42,035 bases of DNA from Chloroflexota bacterium (GTDB lineage: Bacteria > Chloroflexota > UBA11872 > UBA12225). Below, in pieces: positions 8,376 through 17,038 of this stretch; the first letter of the stretch is position 1; each line of letters starts with the position of its first letter. The notes beneath the pieces are model-generated. The model saw only the letters and a list, made by a program, of their open reading frames with translations, was not told where the DNA came from and searched no databases. The DNA is taken from NCBI GenBank assembly GCA_947446285.1, contig CANFGH010000016.1, positions 1-42,035 of the forward strand, written 5' to 3'. The position numbers and the translations under genes were made by a program.

Positions 8376-9044
8376 GTGTCCGGTCCGATAGAGCTGCCAG
8401 TACCGTTCGAACGTGCACCTCGTGTGCGTCGTGGAATTCCTCGCCGCCTAGTGAGGGCAGGGGTCGTCGCTGCACTCTTGGTTGCTTTGGTGTTCATTGC
8501 GCCAAACCTTGGTGCCTTCTTGGTATCGACTGACCCAGCAATGCCTTCGCAGGTTACTTTTCTCACCTACGGGGTGAGTATCCGGCGCGGTGCGTTGGAT
8601 GCAGCGGTGGCGCGGGTTCGATCAGGTGAAACGGGGGCGCTTGTCCTCGGTGCATTGAACAGCCGCGATGCCGGGTACTACGTCACACCGCACGGCGCCG
8701 AACTGGCACGTACGTACCTCGTCGATGCGGGTGTCAGGCCAGAGATGATCACCACGCTCCCGTCGGTATCGAGCGAGTGGGAAGAAGGGGAGGCGCTCAG
8801 GGTTGCGGTAGTTCGGGAACGGTGGACAAGCATCGTTGCGTACGCGCCGGATTTCCGGTCACGGCGCACGCGCGGTGTGCTTCGGAGGCTGCTCGAAGGT
8901 ACTGGCTCGGATTTGCGGGTGGTTTCCGTGCCCGATGTCGAGGTGCGCCTGGACCGCTGGTGGGAGACGCGTCCTGGGATCAATGTGATCTACAACGAAT
9001 ATCCGCGTCTCACCTACTACTGGCTCTTGGGACGCCTCGGGTAG
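8376..9044 (+). CDS. Membrane-anchored DUF218 (YdcF/ElyC-like) protein
   Basis: The 222-aa product has an Arg-rich N-terminus, one membrane segment (residues ~27-48) and a soluble domain that reads like the DUF218/YdcF fold. It contains a beta strand followed by ALDAAVARVRSGE, then a middle ADAGV-type helix region, VVAYAPDFRSRRTR, and an aromatic C-terminus (NEYPRLTYYWLLGR). DUF218 proteins are linked to envelope metabolism, but biochemical roles are poorly known. The start is GTG at 8376, with CGGAG nearby. Its last 28 bp overlap the 3' end of the convergent amidase gene. The family assignment is by pattern only and the function is unknown. Confidence 0.6.
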   Translation: MSGPIELPVPFERAPRVRRGIPRRLVRAGVVAALLVALVFIAPNLGAFLVSTDPAMPSQVTFLTYGVSIRRGALDAAVARVRSGETGALVLGALNSRDAGYYVTPHGAELARTYLVDAGVRPEMITTLPSVSSEWEEGEALRVAVVRERWTSIVAYAPDFRSRRTRGVLRRLLEGTGSDLRVVSVPDVEVRLDRWWETRPGINVIYNEYPRLTYYWLLGRLG

Positions 9045-10489
9045 GGTGGCCCATCGAACGAGGGCAGAGGCGGTCGCCTGGTGTGCCAGTCAGTCACTGA
9101 CTGAAACCACTCGCCCAGGGCAACCAGGGTTGGTTCAGACCATGCCGGTCCGACGAACTGAATGGCGACTGGCAGGCCAGGGGTGGTGAAGCCGCAAGGC
9201 ACCACGACGGCGGGTAGTCCGGCCAGGTTTGACGCCGGGACGATTGCCCGATTGTTTGGCTGAACGTGGGAGTCTGTGTCCGAAGCACTCGAGAACATGT
9301 CAAGTGGTGCGTCATGGGGCGGCGCACCATCGGCCCGGGCGACGGTAACGATCACGTCACAGGATGCGAACATGGTTTCAAAGGCACGGATTACGTGCCT
9401 ACGCGCGCGCTGGGCATCAATGTACACATGCGCAGGAATCTCGCGTCCGGCAAGGAGTGATGCTTTCTGTTTTGCATCCACGAGGTGCTGAAACTGGTCA
9501 CTTTCGATGAGGTCGCCGTGGGCTGATGCGGCCTCGGAAGCACCGATGGTGCTGATGATTGCGCCGTACGGGATTTCGGTTGGGAGAGATGCAGGAACCC
9601 ACGACGCGCCTACTTGATGCAGGTCCCGCAGGGCGGTGGCAAAGGCTTCCCTTGCGGGCGGAGCCGCGTACTCGTCGAAATCGGCCGGTGCGAAACCGAT
9701 TCGGAGGGACTTCAGGAGATCCGTGCTGGGCAATTCGGCAAGACGTCGGTGTTTTCGACCACGGGTTGAGTCATCCGCCGGGTCGTAGCCCTCGATGGCC
9801 CGTAGGACCGTCCACGCGTCACGGGCGGTCCTGGCGAACGGCCCGGCTTTGTCGAGTGTCCATGAGAGTGGCATCACCCCGTGACGGGAGACCAGTCCAA
9901 CGGTGGGCCGGATCGCGGACACCCCACAGAATGCGGCAGGGGTGACGATGGATCCGCTTGTCTCTGAACCTATCGCGAATGGCACGAGGCCAGCGGCGAC
10001 CGCGGCTGCCGACCCACTTGACGAACCGCCTGCCCAGTGATTGACGTTCCATGGGGTCCGCGTTGCTCCTTGGAGGGACGCATTCGGGTAGCGGTAGCCC
10101 CATCCGCCAGCAAGTTCAATGGTTGACAGTTTTGCGACCAGTGGCGCACCGGCGGATGCGAGGCGCGTCACGATTGTCGCGTCCGTGTCGAACGTCCGGT
10201 CACGATACGGTGGCGCGCCCCATGTCGTCGGCGCACCCTTGACCGAGATGAGATCCTTGGCCCCCCACGGGATGCCAGCCAGTGCCGGTGATCGAACCGT
10301 TCGTCGGTTGAGGCGCGCGACATCCGGATGGGTGCGGTTGGGCAGGGTAGCCGCCACGGCGTTCAGGTCGCGACCGATCGTTTCGAGGCCATCGATGGCG
10401 AGGCGGACAAGTTCACCGGGTGTCGTCTCTCCACGGTCCAGACGGCTGCGCAATTCGGGGATCGTCGCAAACCGCAACGGATTGGTCAT
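9017..10489 (-). CDS. Amidase signature family amidohydrolase
   Basis: The 490-aa product carries the full amidase-signature catalytic set: Lys78 in PWGAKDLI, the Ser-rich stretch GGSSSGSAAAVAAG (Ser156-158) and the presumed nucleophile Ser180 in SETSGSIVTPAAFCG. It should hydrolyse an amide, but the substrate is unknown; GatA is unlikely because gatB and gatC are absent nearby. I place the start at the ATG at 10489, since family similarity begins there and GGTGGA lies about 10 nt upstream; a GTG at 10555 would overlap the preceding gene by 11 bp. It is the last gene of a minus-strand run that begins at 14436, and its 3' end overlaps the convergent DUF218 gene. Confidence 0.9.
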   Translation of the reverse strand: MTNPLRFATIPELRSRLDRGETTPGELVRLAIDGLETIGRDLNAVAATLPNRTHPDVARLNRRTVRSPALAGIPWGAKDLISVKGAPTTWGAPPYRDRTFDTDATIVTRLASAGAPLVAKLSTIELAGGWGYRYPNASLQGATRTPWNVNHWAGGSSSGSAAAVAAGLVPFAIGSETSGSIVTPAAFCGVSAIRPTVGLVSRHGVMPLSWTLDKAGPFARTARDAWTVLRAIEGYDPADDSTRGRKHRRLAELPSTDLLKSLRIGFAPADFDEYAAPPAREAFATALRDLHQVGASWVPASLPTEIPYGAIISTIGASEAASAHGDLIESDQFQHLVDAKQKASLLAGREIPAHVYIDAQRARRHVIRAFETMFASCDVIVTVARADGAPPHDAPLDMFSSASDTDSHVQPNNRAIVPASNLAGLPAVVVPCGFTTPGLPVAIQFVGPAWSEPTLVALGEWFQSVTDWHTRRPPLPSFDGPPYPRRPKSQ

Positions 10490-10544
10490 GGACAGCAACA
10501 TCCACCGAGTTGGTGAATAGGGCGACGTGCGGCCTTGGGAGGTC

Positions 10545-11696
10545 TCACGGCGCACCTGCTGGAGTGACGTCCTCGGTCAGGCCAAGGCTGCGAATGGCAC
10601 TTGCGAACCCGGCGTGCATGCGCCGTTGGTCGGCCAGGAGCACATCCGGGTGGTCGGTCGGCCTGGATCCTGTCCCTGCGATTGACCCAATGGTTTCGAG
10701 GTAGGCGATCCCGGCCGGTGTGTCGATGTCCCAGTTCGCCGGGACCCACCCGGAATCGCCACTCAATGGACGGTCTCCGAGACCCCAACAAACACGTGCT
10801 TCAGTTGCAATCGCCACTTGGCTTTCGGGGCGGTCGAAGTCATCTCCGGTGCCATCGCATACCACGATCGGTCGTGGATGAGCGCGGAATTCGGGGGTCT
10901 CGCGGAGTGTACGTATGGCCCGACGGAATGTGTCCGACCCGCTTCCGAACGGTGGGGACATAAGGAGAACGTCGGCATCGAACTCGCTAGCGATGGCACC
11001 ATCTGCCACGCTGGCACCGACAAGAAGGCGCTTGCCTGCCTTGGCCATATCACGAACTTGTCTCGCGCGCTCGTTGATCCGGTCCGGCTGCCGGATTGCG
11101 TGACGGTAATTGTGGGTGGCAGATGCTTGGCAGACGTTGATGATGACATTCCCATCATCCCGATCTAAAAGCCAACGGCAAACCTGGTCAGTTGCGCGGC
11201 GGACCGCAGCTTCGTCGTCCAGGCGGGCATCCTGTCCGGGTCTGAAAAGATCGAGGATGACCACAAGCCCGCTGTCGGAAACCGCGTTCAGGATCCGCTC
11301 GAACCGTGATCGGGTGGCAGGATCGAAGGATCCGTCGTGAGTGAATGCGGGAGAATGCCATGGCGGGTCCGGGGATTGCCACGGCGGGGAAGTCCGCAGC
11401 GCGTGCGTCTGAGGTCCGCCCTGCAGGGTCAGCGCTACGGCGTCGAGACCGCAGGCGCGCCACCTTGGCAGGACGCTCATGAACGTGGTGACATTCCGGT
11501 CCGGGTCCCACGGGGTTCCATCGGCGTGCGTCCAGAGTTCCCGGGTAATCGGGTTGGCATCGGCAAACGCCGCTGTCGACGCACGGCGACTGAAGAGGAG
11601 GCCTTCGAGACGGTGACCGTTCCAAGTACGCCCGGGATGGGTAGGCGTGCCGTTCACAACAAAGTTGTCAGCGGCGATGGAAAGGACTGGCTTCAT
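10545..11696 (-). CDS. Glycoside hydrolase-like TIM-barrel protein lacking expected catalytic acids
   Basis: The 383-aa protein resembles a group of uncharacterised GH5-like TIM-barrel proteins. It has an N-terminal GHRLEGLLFS strand, WDPDRN with a following PRWRACGLDAVAL (residues ~63-88), a LQGG turn, a VVILDLFRPGQDARLDDEAAV strand-helix in two halves, and a late VCDGTGDDFD. From memory of that group, the sites corresponding to NE and NEDDH would hold glutamates; here they read INVCQ (residues 186-190) and VCDGTGDD, so the usual acid pair seems lost. No signal peptide is visible. It lies 55 bp before the amidase gene and 69 bp after a small membrane peptide gene. It could be a binding or regulatory protein, or an enzyme of altered chemistry. 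Confidence 0.55.
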   Translation of the reverse strand: MKPVLSIAADNFVVNGTPTHPGRTWNGHRLEGLLFSRRASTAAFADANPITRELWTHADGTPWDPDRNVTTFMSVLPRWRACGLDAVALTLQGGPQTHALRTSPPWQSPDPPWHSPAFTHDGSFDPATRSRFERILNAVSDSGLVVILDLFRPGQDARLDDEAAVRRATDQVCRWLLDRDDGNVIINVCQASATHNYRHAIRQPDRINERARQVRDMAKAGKRLLVGASVADGAIASEFDADVLLMSPPFGSGSDTFRRAIRTLRETPEFRAHPRPIVVCDGTGDDFDRPESQVAIATEARVCWGLGDRPLSGDSGWVPANWDIDTPAGIAYLETIGSIAGTGSRPTDHPDVLLADQRRMHAGFASAIRSLGLTEDVTPAGAP

Positions 11697-11765
11697 AAGA
11701 GGCAGACCCAGCCTTCCATTTGCGAACGCGAGTCCTACGGTCCCGGAGTGTGACGCTGGCCTCGG

Positions 11766-11927
11766 TTAGCGTGCTGGAAACCCCGGTGCGGTTGCAACGG
11801 TGGCCTTGAGTTGGGACGTGCGATGCCCGCGAAGTCTCGAGAATGCACCGGTCACCGCAGCATCATCGGAAGCAAGTCCAACAATGAGAATGATCGCTCC
11901 GGCGCCGCAGATGATGAGCCATGTCAT
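11766..11927 (-). CDS. Small single-pass membrane protein, 53 aa
   Basis: The start is decided by the ribosome binding site: AAGGTGG lies 5 nt before the ATG at 11927, whereas upstream in-frame starts have none. The product begins MTWLIICGAGAIILIVGLA, a clear membrane segment (residues ~3-20), followed by a short basic tail (SRLRGHRTSQLK). No family is recognised. It sits between the phosphotriesterase-like gene and the glycosidase-like gene in the same direction. Small membrane peptides in such positions can be regulators or assembly partners, but no function can be assigned. Confidence 0.5.
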   Translation of the reverse strand: MTWLIICGAGAIILIVGLASDDAAVTGAFSRLRGHRTSQLKATVATAPGFPAR

Positions 11928-12023
11928 GGGTTCCACCTTCATGTAACGCCCGGGGACTCGGGGATGTTCCGTGAGGACCAGTTTCGCGAAGGGCACCTCC
12001 TCGATTGGCGCCATCCAACCGTC

Positions 12024-13079
12024 TTATGCGGTCGGTTCTGCGGTGTCGAGCGAAACGATCCGTTCGGTATTTGCCCAAAGTTGGCGTGCAAGGCGCTCAT
12101 CGAGAATGTTGGTCGACAGGGGGTCATAGGTCCCGGCAATCATCGTTACAGGAACTTCGGGATCACTCTGCCCATCATCACCGTCGTCCGCGATTGGCTT
12201 GAGAACGACCTGCAGGGTTGGCAGGTTCGGCATGAAGATGGTGTGGGAACGGATCGATCCCATCCGACCGGGAACTTCGCTCGCCAGGGCGGTCATGAGC
12301 GGTGCGCAATCGTGCGCGTCGAGAGCAATATTGGCCCCGGTGTCCAGTACTTGGAGTGCCTCGGAAGTCGAGAACTTGGCGGGCCCATCGGGTGAGAGTC
12401 CACGTGCGTGGATGAGCTTGCGTGTTGAACCGCCGGCACCGGTGAAGCGGCGGGCGCCCGCAACGAATGCGTCTGGGGAATGCGTCACGATCACGGTGGC
12501 GGCGCCCATCGCGGCCGATGCAATTGCGGCGGCCTCCACGAGTTTCCGGTCGGTTGCCGATAGTGGTGCGTCGCCAATGGTGATCCGGATGATCCCGGCG
12601 CGGACTGGGGTACTGTTCAGTGCGTCGGTCGCGCGTCCGATGGCATTGTCGGTGACGAGACCGATGCCTTCGTGACTATCCCCGGCGATGGGCATCACAC
12701 CAGTTGAGATCTCAAAGGCGAACCACTCCGCAAGGGCTTCAACACTCCGGGTCTCGATCCGTGCCAGGCGTACGGGGTCGATGTGCGATCCGGTGGCAAC
12801 GAGGACGCCGATCCCACTCGCTTGAGCGAGGCGACGCATGAGAAGCGCATCCCGACCGGCGCCGGGAGGGGTCAGGTCAATCGCTAATGACAGGCCATGC
12901 GAAGCAGCGTCGCGATAGCCGTCTATAAGGTGGGCATGCGCAAGCTCCGGCCGCTGGTCGCCGGCCATTCGGCCGCTGATCTGACGCCAGTCACTGGCGA
13001 TGTGGCCCCAACCGGCGACATTCCCTCGCGACTCTCGCGTCGCGAAAGTACGGTCGCTCAATACTGTTCGAATGGTCAT
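12024..13079 (-). CDS. Phosphotriesterase-family TIM-barrel protein with incomplete metal site
   Basis: The 351-aa product follows the phosphotriesterase/PhP family pattern over its length. It shows a mid-section DLTPPGAGRDALLM (residues ~68-81), VLVATGSH, EALAEWFAFEI, AGIIRIT (161-167) and AAAIASAAMGAATVIVTH (up to 200). Family enzymes use a binuclear metal site: HxH, a carboxylated Lys, two His and an Asp. Here the first pair is reduced to one His (GHIASD, His26), the bridging Lys is Arg165, while His200 and His224 remain. The protein is therefore probably not a normal binuclear hydrolase. The ATG at 13079 was chosen because similarity starts there and the frame upstream enters the DegT gene; no strong ribosome binding site is visible. 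It lies 31 bp after the DegT gene. Confidence 0.65.
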   Translation of the reverse strand: MTIRTVLSDRTFATRESRGNVAGWGHIASDWRQISGRMAGDQRPELAHAHLIDGYRDAASHGLSLAIDLTPPGAGRDALLMRRLAQASGIGVLVATGSHIDPVRLARIETRSVEALAEWFAFEISTGVMPIAGDSHEGIGLVTDNAIGRATDALNSTPVRAGIIRITIGDAPLSATDRKLVEAAAIASAAMGAATVIVTHSPDAFVAGARRFTGAGGSTRKLIHARGLSPDGPAKFSTSEALQVLDTGANIALDAHDCAPLMTALASEVPGRMGSIRSHTIFMPNLPTLQVVLKPIADDGDDGQSDPEVPVTMIAGTYDPLSTNILDERLARQLWANTERIVSLDTAEPTA

Positions 13080-13110
13080 TCGGGGATTGTGCCGGTCGGA
13101 GTTGCCACGA

Positions 13111-14436
13111 TCAGATGAGCGGTTCGTTTTGCCAGTCGGCCAGCGATGGCGCGTCTCCCGTATCACCGGCGAGTAATTCGCCGTGGTTCGCAACAACCTT
13201 CCGGAAGGCATCGGCGTACCGGGCAATCGCTTCGCGGTCGTAGGAACGGAACCACGGGATGCCGTAGACATGCTTGCCGATGTTTTCGGCGACTGGGAGG
13301 TCACCGCGACGTTCCCGGACGTCCCGGGTCGCAAAAGCCACCCGAGTGGGTTTGCCGTGTCCGTAAATATCGGCTGTGTGGAAGAGCGGATGCAGGTGGA
13401 GGGGCTTGTAGACAAGACCGGGTCTGCAGTCGATCCCTTCGGCCTTGACGGCCTGGCAGAACCGCGTGACTGATAGGCCACCAAGTTCCTCCGGTGCGTA
13501 CAGGCCCTTCGGGTTGTACCACCCACCCATCGTTGAACCAGACGTTGGACGGACGCGGTGTGCATGCAGTCCCGGGACTCCTTCCAGAAGGTCCCAGAAC
13601 TCGTTCATCGCGCGCTGGATTCCGTCCATGCGGTGGTCGTACGTTCGGAGTTGCACCCGGCCGACGGCGGAACTCATCTGGTGCATCCGGTACTTGGTGC
13701 CACCCATTGGCAAACCCCGGTACGGAGCGAGGTCAGGTTCCTCGATCGACTCGTCAAATCGCTCGTAGTGAGCGAACGCGATTGCCCGGTCATGGATTTC
13801 TGCGTCATCGGTCGTGAGCATGCCGCCTTCGCCAATGGGAAACGACTTGCCGCTCATGCATGAGAAGGCAGCGACGTCCCCGATGGTGCCGAGACGGCGA
13901 CCCAGGAAGACCCCGCCGTGGGCGTGCGAGACATCCTCGATCACTTTGAGACCGTGGCGCTGGGCGACCGCCATCACCCTATCCATGTCTGTCGGGTAGC
14001 CCATGTTGTGGGTCACCACGATTGCTCGGGTGCGTGGGCCAATCCGTGCCTCCAGGAGGTCCGGGTCAATGCAAAGGGAGTGTTGCTCGATGTCGATGAA
14101 GGCTGGGGTAGCGCCGAGCGAGTAGACAGGAAGGATCGATGCCCAGTAGGTGATGCTCTGGCAGAGGACTTCGTCGCCGGCGCGAACCCCAACGGCCCAC
14201 ATCGCGGTATGCAGGGCGGCAGTGCCGGTGTTGAACCCGACGGCGTACGCCTGGCCCTGCCACGCGGCGTACTCGCGCTCGAATTGGCGGGTGACATCGG
14301 TGCCAGACATCGCTCCGCGCCTGAGGACGTCCAGTACTGCCTCTTCGTGCTCGCTAGTGACCTCAGACCACCGGAAGAGATTGGGGTGTGCGTTGGAAAT
14401 CGCCTTGGGGCCTCCAAGGATTGCGAGTCGGCTCAT
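13111..14436 (-). CDS. DegT/DnrJ/EryC1/StrS-family PLP aminotransferase
   Basis: The 441-aa protein is a fold-type I sugar aminotransferase homologue. Visible motifs are FNTGTAALHTAMW (phosphate-binding loop, ~68-80), VIEDVSHAHGG with Asp168 facing the pyridine nitrogen, and SGKSFPIGEGG with Lys197 as the Schiff-base lysine. Such enzymes usually transfer an amino group to a keto-sugar or inositol, though some members are dehydratases. The ATG at 14436 has GGAGA 7 nt upstream. It is the first gene of the compact minus-strand run ending with the amidase, so the run may make or break down an amino- or amido-sugar. No nucleotide-sugar genes occur nearby, which argues against ordinary O-antigen synthesis. 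Confidence 0.88.
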   Translation of the reverse strand: MSRLAILGGPKAISNAHPNLFRWSEVTSEHEEAVLDVLRRGAMSGTDVTRQFEREYAAWQGQAYAVGFNTGTAALHTAMWAVGVRAGDEVLCQSITYWASILPVYSLGATPAFIDIEQHSLCIDPDLLEARIGPRTRAIVVTHNMGYPTDMDRVMAVAQRHGLKVIEDVSHAHGGVFLGRRLGTIGDVAAFSCMSGKSFPIGEGGMLTTDDAEIHDRAIAFAHYERFDESIEEPDLAPYRGLPMGGTKYRMHQMSSAVGRVQLRTYDHRMDGIQRAMNEFWDLLEGVPGLHAHRVRPTSGSTMGGWYNPKGLYAPEELGGLSVTRFCQAVKAEGIDCRPGLVYKPLHLHPLFHTADIYGHGKPTRVAFATRDVRERRGDLPVAENIGKHVYGIPWFRSYDREAIARYADAFRKVVANHGELLAGDTGDAPSLADWQNEPLI

Positions 14437-14543
14437 GCAGTGTCTCCGGCGTGCCGCCGGGATCTCCGGCGGGTTCCAACCGATTCAACGCCCCCGCTCG
14501 CTTGCAATCGTCAGGTAGTAGGACACGCCGGCCACCGAGAACT

Positions 14544-15068
14544 TCACGGGTTGGGGTCATCCCACTTCGCATAGATGACCGTCGCGTGGAGTTCGCCGGT
14601 GCTTGACCGGGCGTACTCCGGGATGCGTCCGATCTCGCGCCATCCCGATGACCGGTACAGGCGGTTTGAGGGATCCCCTTCACGGGTGTCAAGGACGAGC
14701 GTGGTTCGGCCCTGACTGCGGGCGATCGCTTCCGCGTGCGCAATGATGGCGCGGCCAATCCCCTGGCGCTGCCACGCGGGGTCAACCAGGACCTTGGCAA
14801 TCTCGGCCCGGTGTCTTCCATTCGCTTGGCCCGCAAGGTGCACCTGCGCGGTGCCGACAACGGTTCCTCCGACGGTTGCCACGACCAAACGGGTGTCAGC
14901 GCGCGGAAGGCGTGCCCAGTACGCCTCGGCTTCACTCGGGTCGAGCGGCGCGAGGAAGCCGACGGCCGCGCCATCATTGACGATGCTGACCAGAATTGAG
15001 ACGAGCGACGACTTGGTTGCATCGTCAAGCGAAAGGATCTCGCGAACCTGGATTTCCGTTGCCGTCAT
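14544..15068 (-). CDS. GNAT-family N-acetyltransferase
   Basis: The 174-aa product has the GNAT acetyl-CoA-binding core: AEIAKVLVDPAWQRQGIGRAII in two blocks (residues ~88-110), with RQGIGRA as the pyrophosphate loop. TLVLDTREGDPSNRLYRSSGW follows as the C-terminal half. The pattern resembles small-molecule (antibiotic or amine) acetyltransferases. The ATG at 15068 has AGGAAAGGTGA 7 nt upstream. It lies 107 bp upstream of the DegT gene in the same direction and may be co-transcribed with it. The acceptor substrate is unknown. Confidence 0.85.
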   Translation of the reverse strand: MTATEIQVREILSLDDATKSSLVSILVSIVNDGAAVGFLAPLDPSEAEAYWARLPRADTRLVVATVGGTVVGTAQVHLAGQANGRHRAEIAKVLVDPAWQRQGIGRAIIAHAEAIARSQGRTTLVLDTREGDPSNRLYRSSGWREIGRIPEYARSSTGELHATVIYAKWDDPNP

Positions 15069-15126
15069 GCGTCTGTCACCTTTCCTGAGACTGGAGCAGG
15101 ATGTGGGAGAGCGACCAACATGGGCG

Positions 15127-15585
15127 CTACAGGAACCGCACCACGTAGATGTCGGCAGCGATCCCGAGTGCAGCGGCGACTACCAGACCGACGAAAATCC
15201 GCATGAACCGCCGACCCAGTTCGGGCAGGAACGGCCGTTGGTAGACCGCGGACCACGACAAGGCCGTCCTGAAAGCGTGTTCGCTGACCACGGTCAACCC
15301 GAACAGGAACGATCCGCAGAAGAGTTCAAATAACAGGTACGTCGCCTGGAACCTGAACTTGATCTCGACCGCGTTCGGGTTACGGAATCCGTACAACGCT
15401 GCGAGCGTCGTCTCGACGGGTGCCCGGAGGATCAGGAACGTCAGGACGCAAGAGGCGACGATGATGATCCAGAGCCCGTAGATGACAAGGTGCGCGCGCA
15501 ATCCATCCAGACGCCCAGTGCCGTCGCCAAGCCAACGTGGCTGGGTGGATGCGCCCTCGGCCGATGTCGCAGGCTGCCCGATCAC
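15127..15585 (-). CDS. Integral membrane protein, three predicted TM segments
   Basis: The 152-aa product has hydrophobic segments at about residues 33-54, 82-101 and 129-148, separated by short loops, with a polar N-terminus. I do not recognise a family. The start is a GTG at 15585 without a clear ribosome binding site, so it could be a little shorter. It sits between a Gfo/Idh/MocA gene and a GNAT gene, both on the same strand. No function is proposed. Confidence 0.6.
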   Translation of the reverse strand: MIGQPATSAEGASTQPRWLGDGTGRLDGLRAHLVIYGLWIIIVASCVLTFLILRAPVETTLAALYGFRNPNAVEIKFRFQATYLLFELFCGSFLFGLTVVSEHAFRTALSWSAVYQRPFLPELGRRFMRIFVGLVVAAALGIAADIYVVRFL

Positions 15586-15671
15586 AGGGTAATCGTACCG
15601 CGGGTTTTCCCTTCAGGATGCGAACAGGGACGGGTTCCCTATTCGCACCTCGGGTTCGCAATCGAACCGGA

Positions 15672-16871
15672 TCAGTTCTCGTGCCAGGTCATTCCTTCGC
15701 CGCGGACCAAGCGTGAACGGCGTTCGTACGCCCCGGGCCATTCCACGGGCAAGTCGCCGTTGGTGACCATGAGGCTGAGCGGGTTCAGTTTGGTGAGCAG
15801 AGGCAATTCGATCCGACGCCTCCTCCGGGCGCTCTCGAAGAGGCCCATCATGATCTCGGTCACGACGCGACCATGTGCCGCATTGCTGATGGCGTGGTCA
15901 TAATCAAGTTTCCTGTCGAGGACGTCCACAACCTGCTGACACTGGTGCGCCCAGCAGTCATGCCATGTCGCTTCGACGTTCACCCACCCGCCGGTGGTTG
16001 CGTTCATGTACCGAACGACACCGAATTCGTCGTTGTACTTCGCGGATGATCCCTCTGGCTGCGCCATATCGCCGTCGCTCCGGAGGTCCTTGTCGGCGGG
16101 TCTCCCGGTCCAGAACTCCATCATGCCGTCGGTGCCTATGACGCGGGCGCCCTGTCCGAGACGTCGGCCCGGTTCCCCGATTGCCGCGCGGCTGCCGGCG
16201 AGTTCACCCTGGATGAGCAGGGTTGCGCCGCTTTCATACCCGATCACGCCGAGGCAGCGATCTTCACAAGGGATGCCTCGCTCCATCACGTCGGTCAGCC
16301 GTTCAACCGCACCCATGACCCACTGCGGGCGCGCCTCTTCGAGCAGGTATCCGGCCAGCCGGATGTTGTGGGAGTTGGTATTGAGGATGTTGCCACCATC
16401 ATCAATGGCAATCTGCTGGATGCGCCCGATCACACCTGACCGGATCAGTTCGCGTGCCTTGAGCCAGGTGGCATGGTGCGGTCGCTGGAATGCGATGAAC
16501 AGGGATACCCCGTTGCGTTCGCAGGCGGTCAGCATTGCGTCCGCTTCACCGAGGGAGAGCGCCATCGGCTTCTGGCAAATGATGGCCCGGGGTTTGCGCG
16601 CCGCTGCGGCGATGGTCATCTCGGCGTGTTGGCGATGCCATGAACAGACGTCCACGATGTCCGGACGTTCCGCATCAAGCATCTCCCGGTAGTCCGCGTA
16701 CCGGTGGTCGGCACCGATGCCGAAGAACTCGCCGAACTCGCGACGGGCATCGGGATGGGTGTCGGCGCAGGCTCCAATCGCGACCGGGTGGTCAGGAACG
16801 TCTTGCCAGCCGCGCGCGTGGACGCGTCCGATCGTCCCGCAGGCAATCACGGCAGTGCGGTATCTCGCCAT
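15672..16871 (-). CDS. Gfo/Idh/MocA family oxidoreductase (second copy)
   Basis: The 399-aa protein has a Rossmann start (VIACGTIGRVHARGW, residues ~7-21) and the family motif as CQKPMAL instead of the usual EKP, keeping the cofactor/substrate Lys. Its C-terminal domain is longer than that of the copy at 1043. I chose the ATG at 16871, with GGAG 4 nt upstream, because homology begins there; 21 extra in-frame codons upstream look non-homologous. It is the third gene after the MBL-fold gene in the minus-strand direction region and likely acts on a cyclic polyol or sugar derivative. The substrate is unknown. Confidence 0.85.
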   Translation of the reverse strand: MARYRTAVIACGTIGRVHARGWQDVPDHPVAIGACADTHPDARREFGEFFGIGADHRYADYREMLDAERPDIVDVCSWHRQHAEMTIAAAARKPRAIICQKPMALSLGEADAMLTACERNGVSLFIAFQRPHHATWLKARELIRSGVIGRIQQIAIDDGGNILNTNSHNIRLAGYLLEEARPQWVMGAVERLTDVMERGIPCEDRCLGVIGYESGATLLIQGELAGSRAAIGEPGRRLGQGARVIGTDGMMEFWTGRPADKDLRSDGDMAQPEGSSAKYNDEFGVVRYMNATTGGWVNVEATWHDCWAHQCQQVVDVLDRKLDYDHAISNAAHGRVVTEIMMGLFESARRRRRIELPLLTKLNPLSLMVTNGDLPVEWPGAYERRSRLVRGEGMTWHEN

Positions 16872-17038
16872 CTCTCTCCACTCACGTGCAGGCCTGTCGC
16901 CAGTCCATGTGCCATCAGGTGACTTTTGGTCCATGGACGACGCGAGGCCCTGGCACGCCCTTCATTTGGCGCTCCCGACCCGTGTGGCCGGTGGCGGCCG
17001 GAGTGTATCGCCAATCCCGATGATGGGGTGTCCCGCGG

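Noticed and set aside
9017-10489. GatA subunit of the tRNA amidotransferase
   Set aside because: No gatB or gatC nearby, and the neighbours are catabolic; the general amidase label is safer.
13080-13565. Upstream extension of the phosphotriesterase-like frame
   Set aside because: It lies inside the DegT aminotransferase gene in another frame of the same strand and shows no family similarity.
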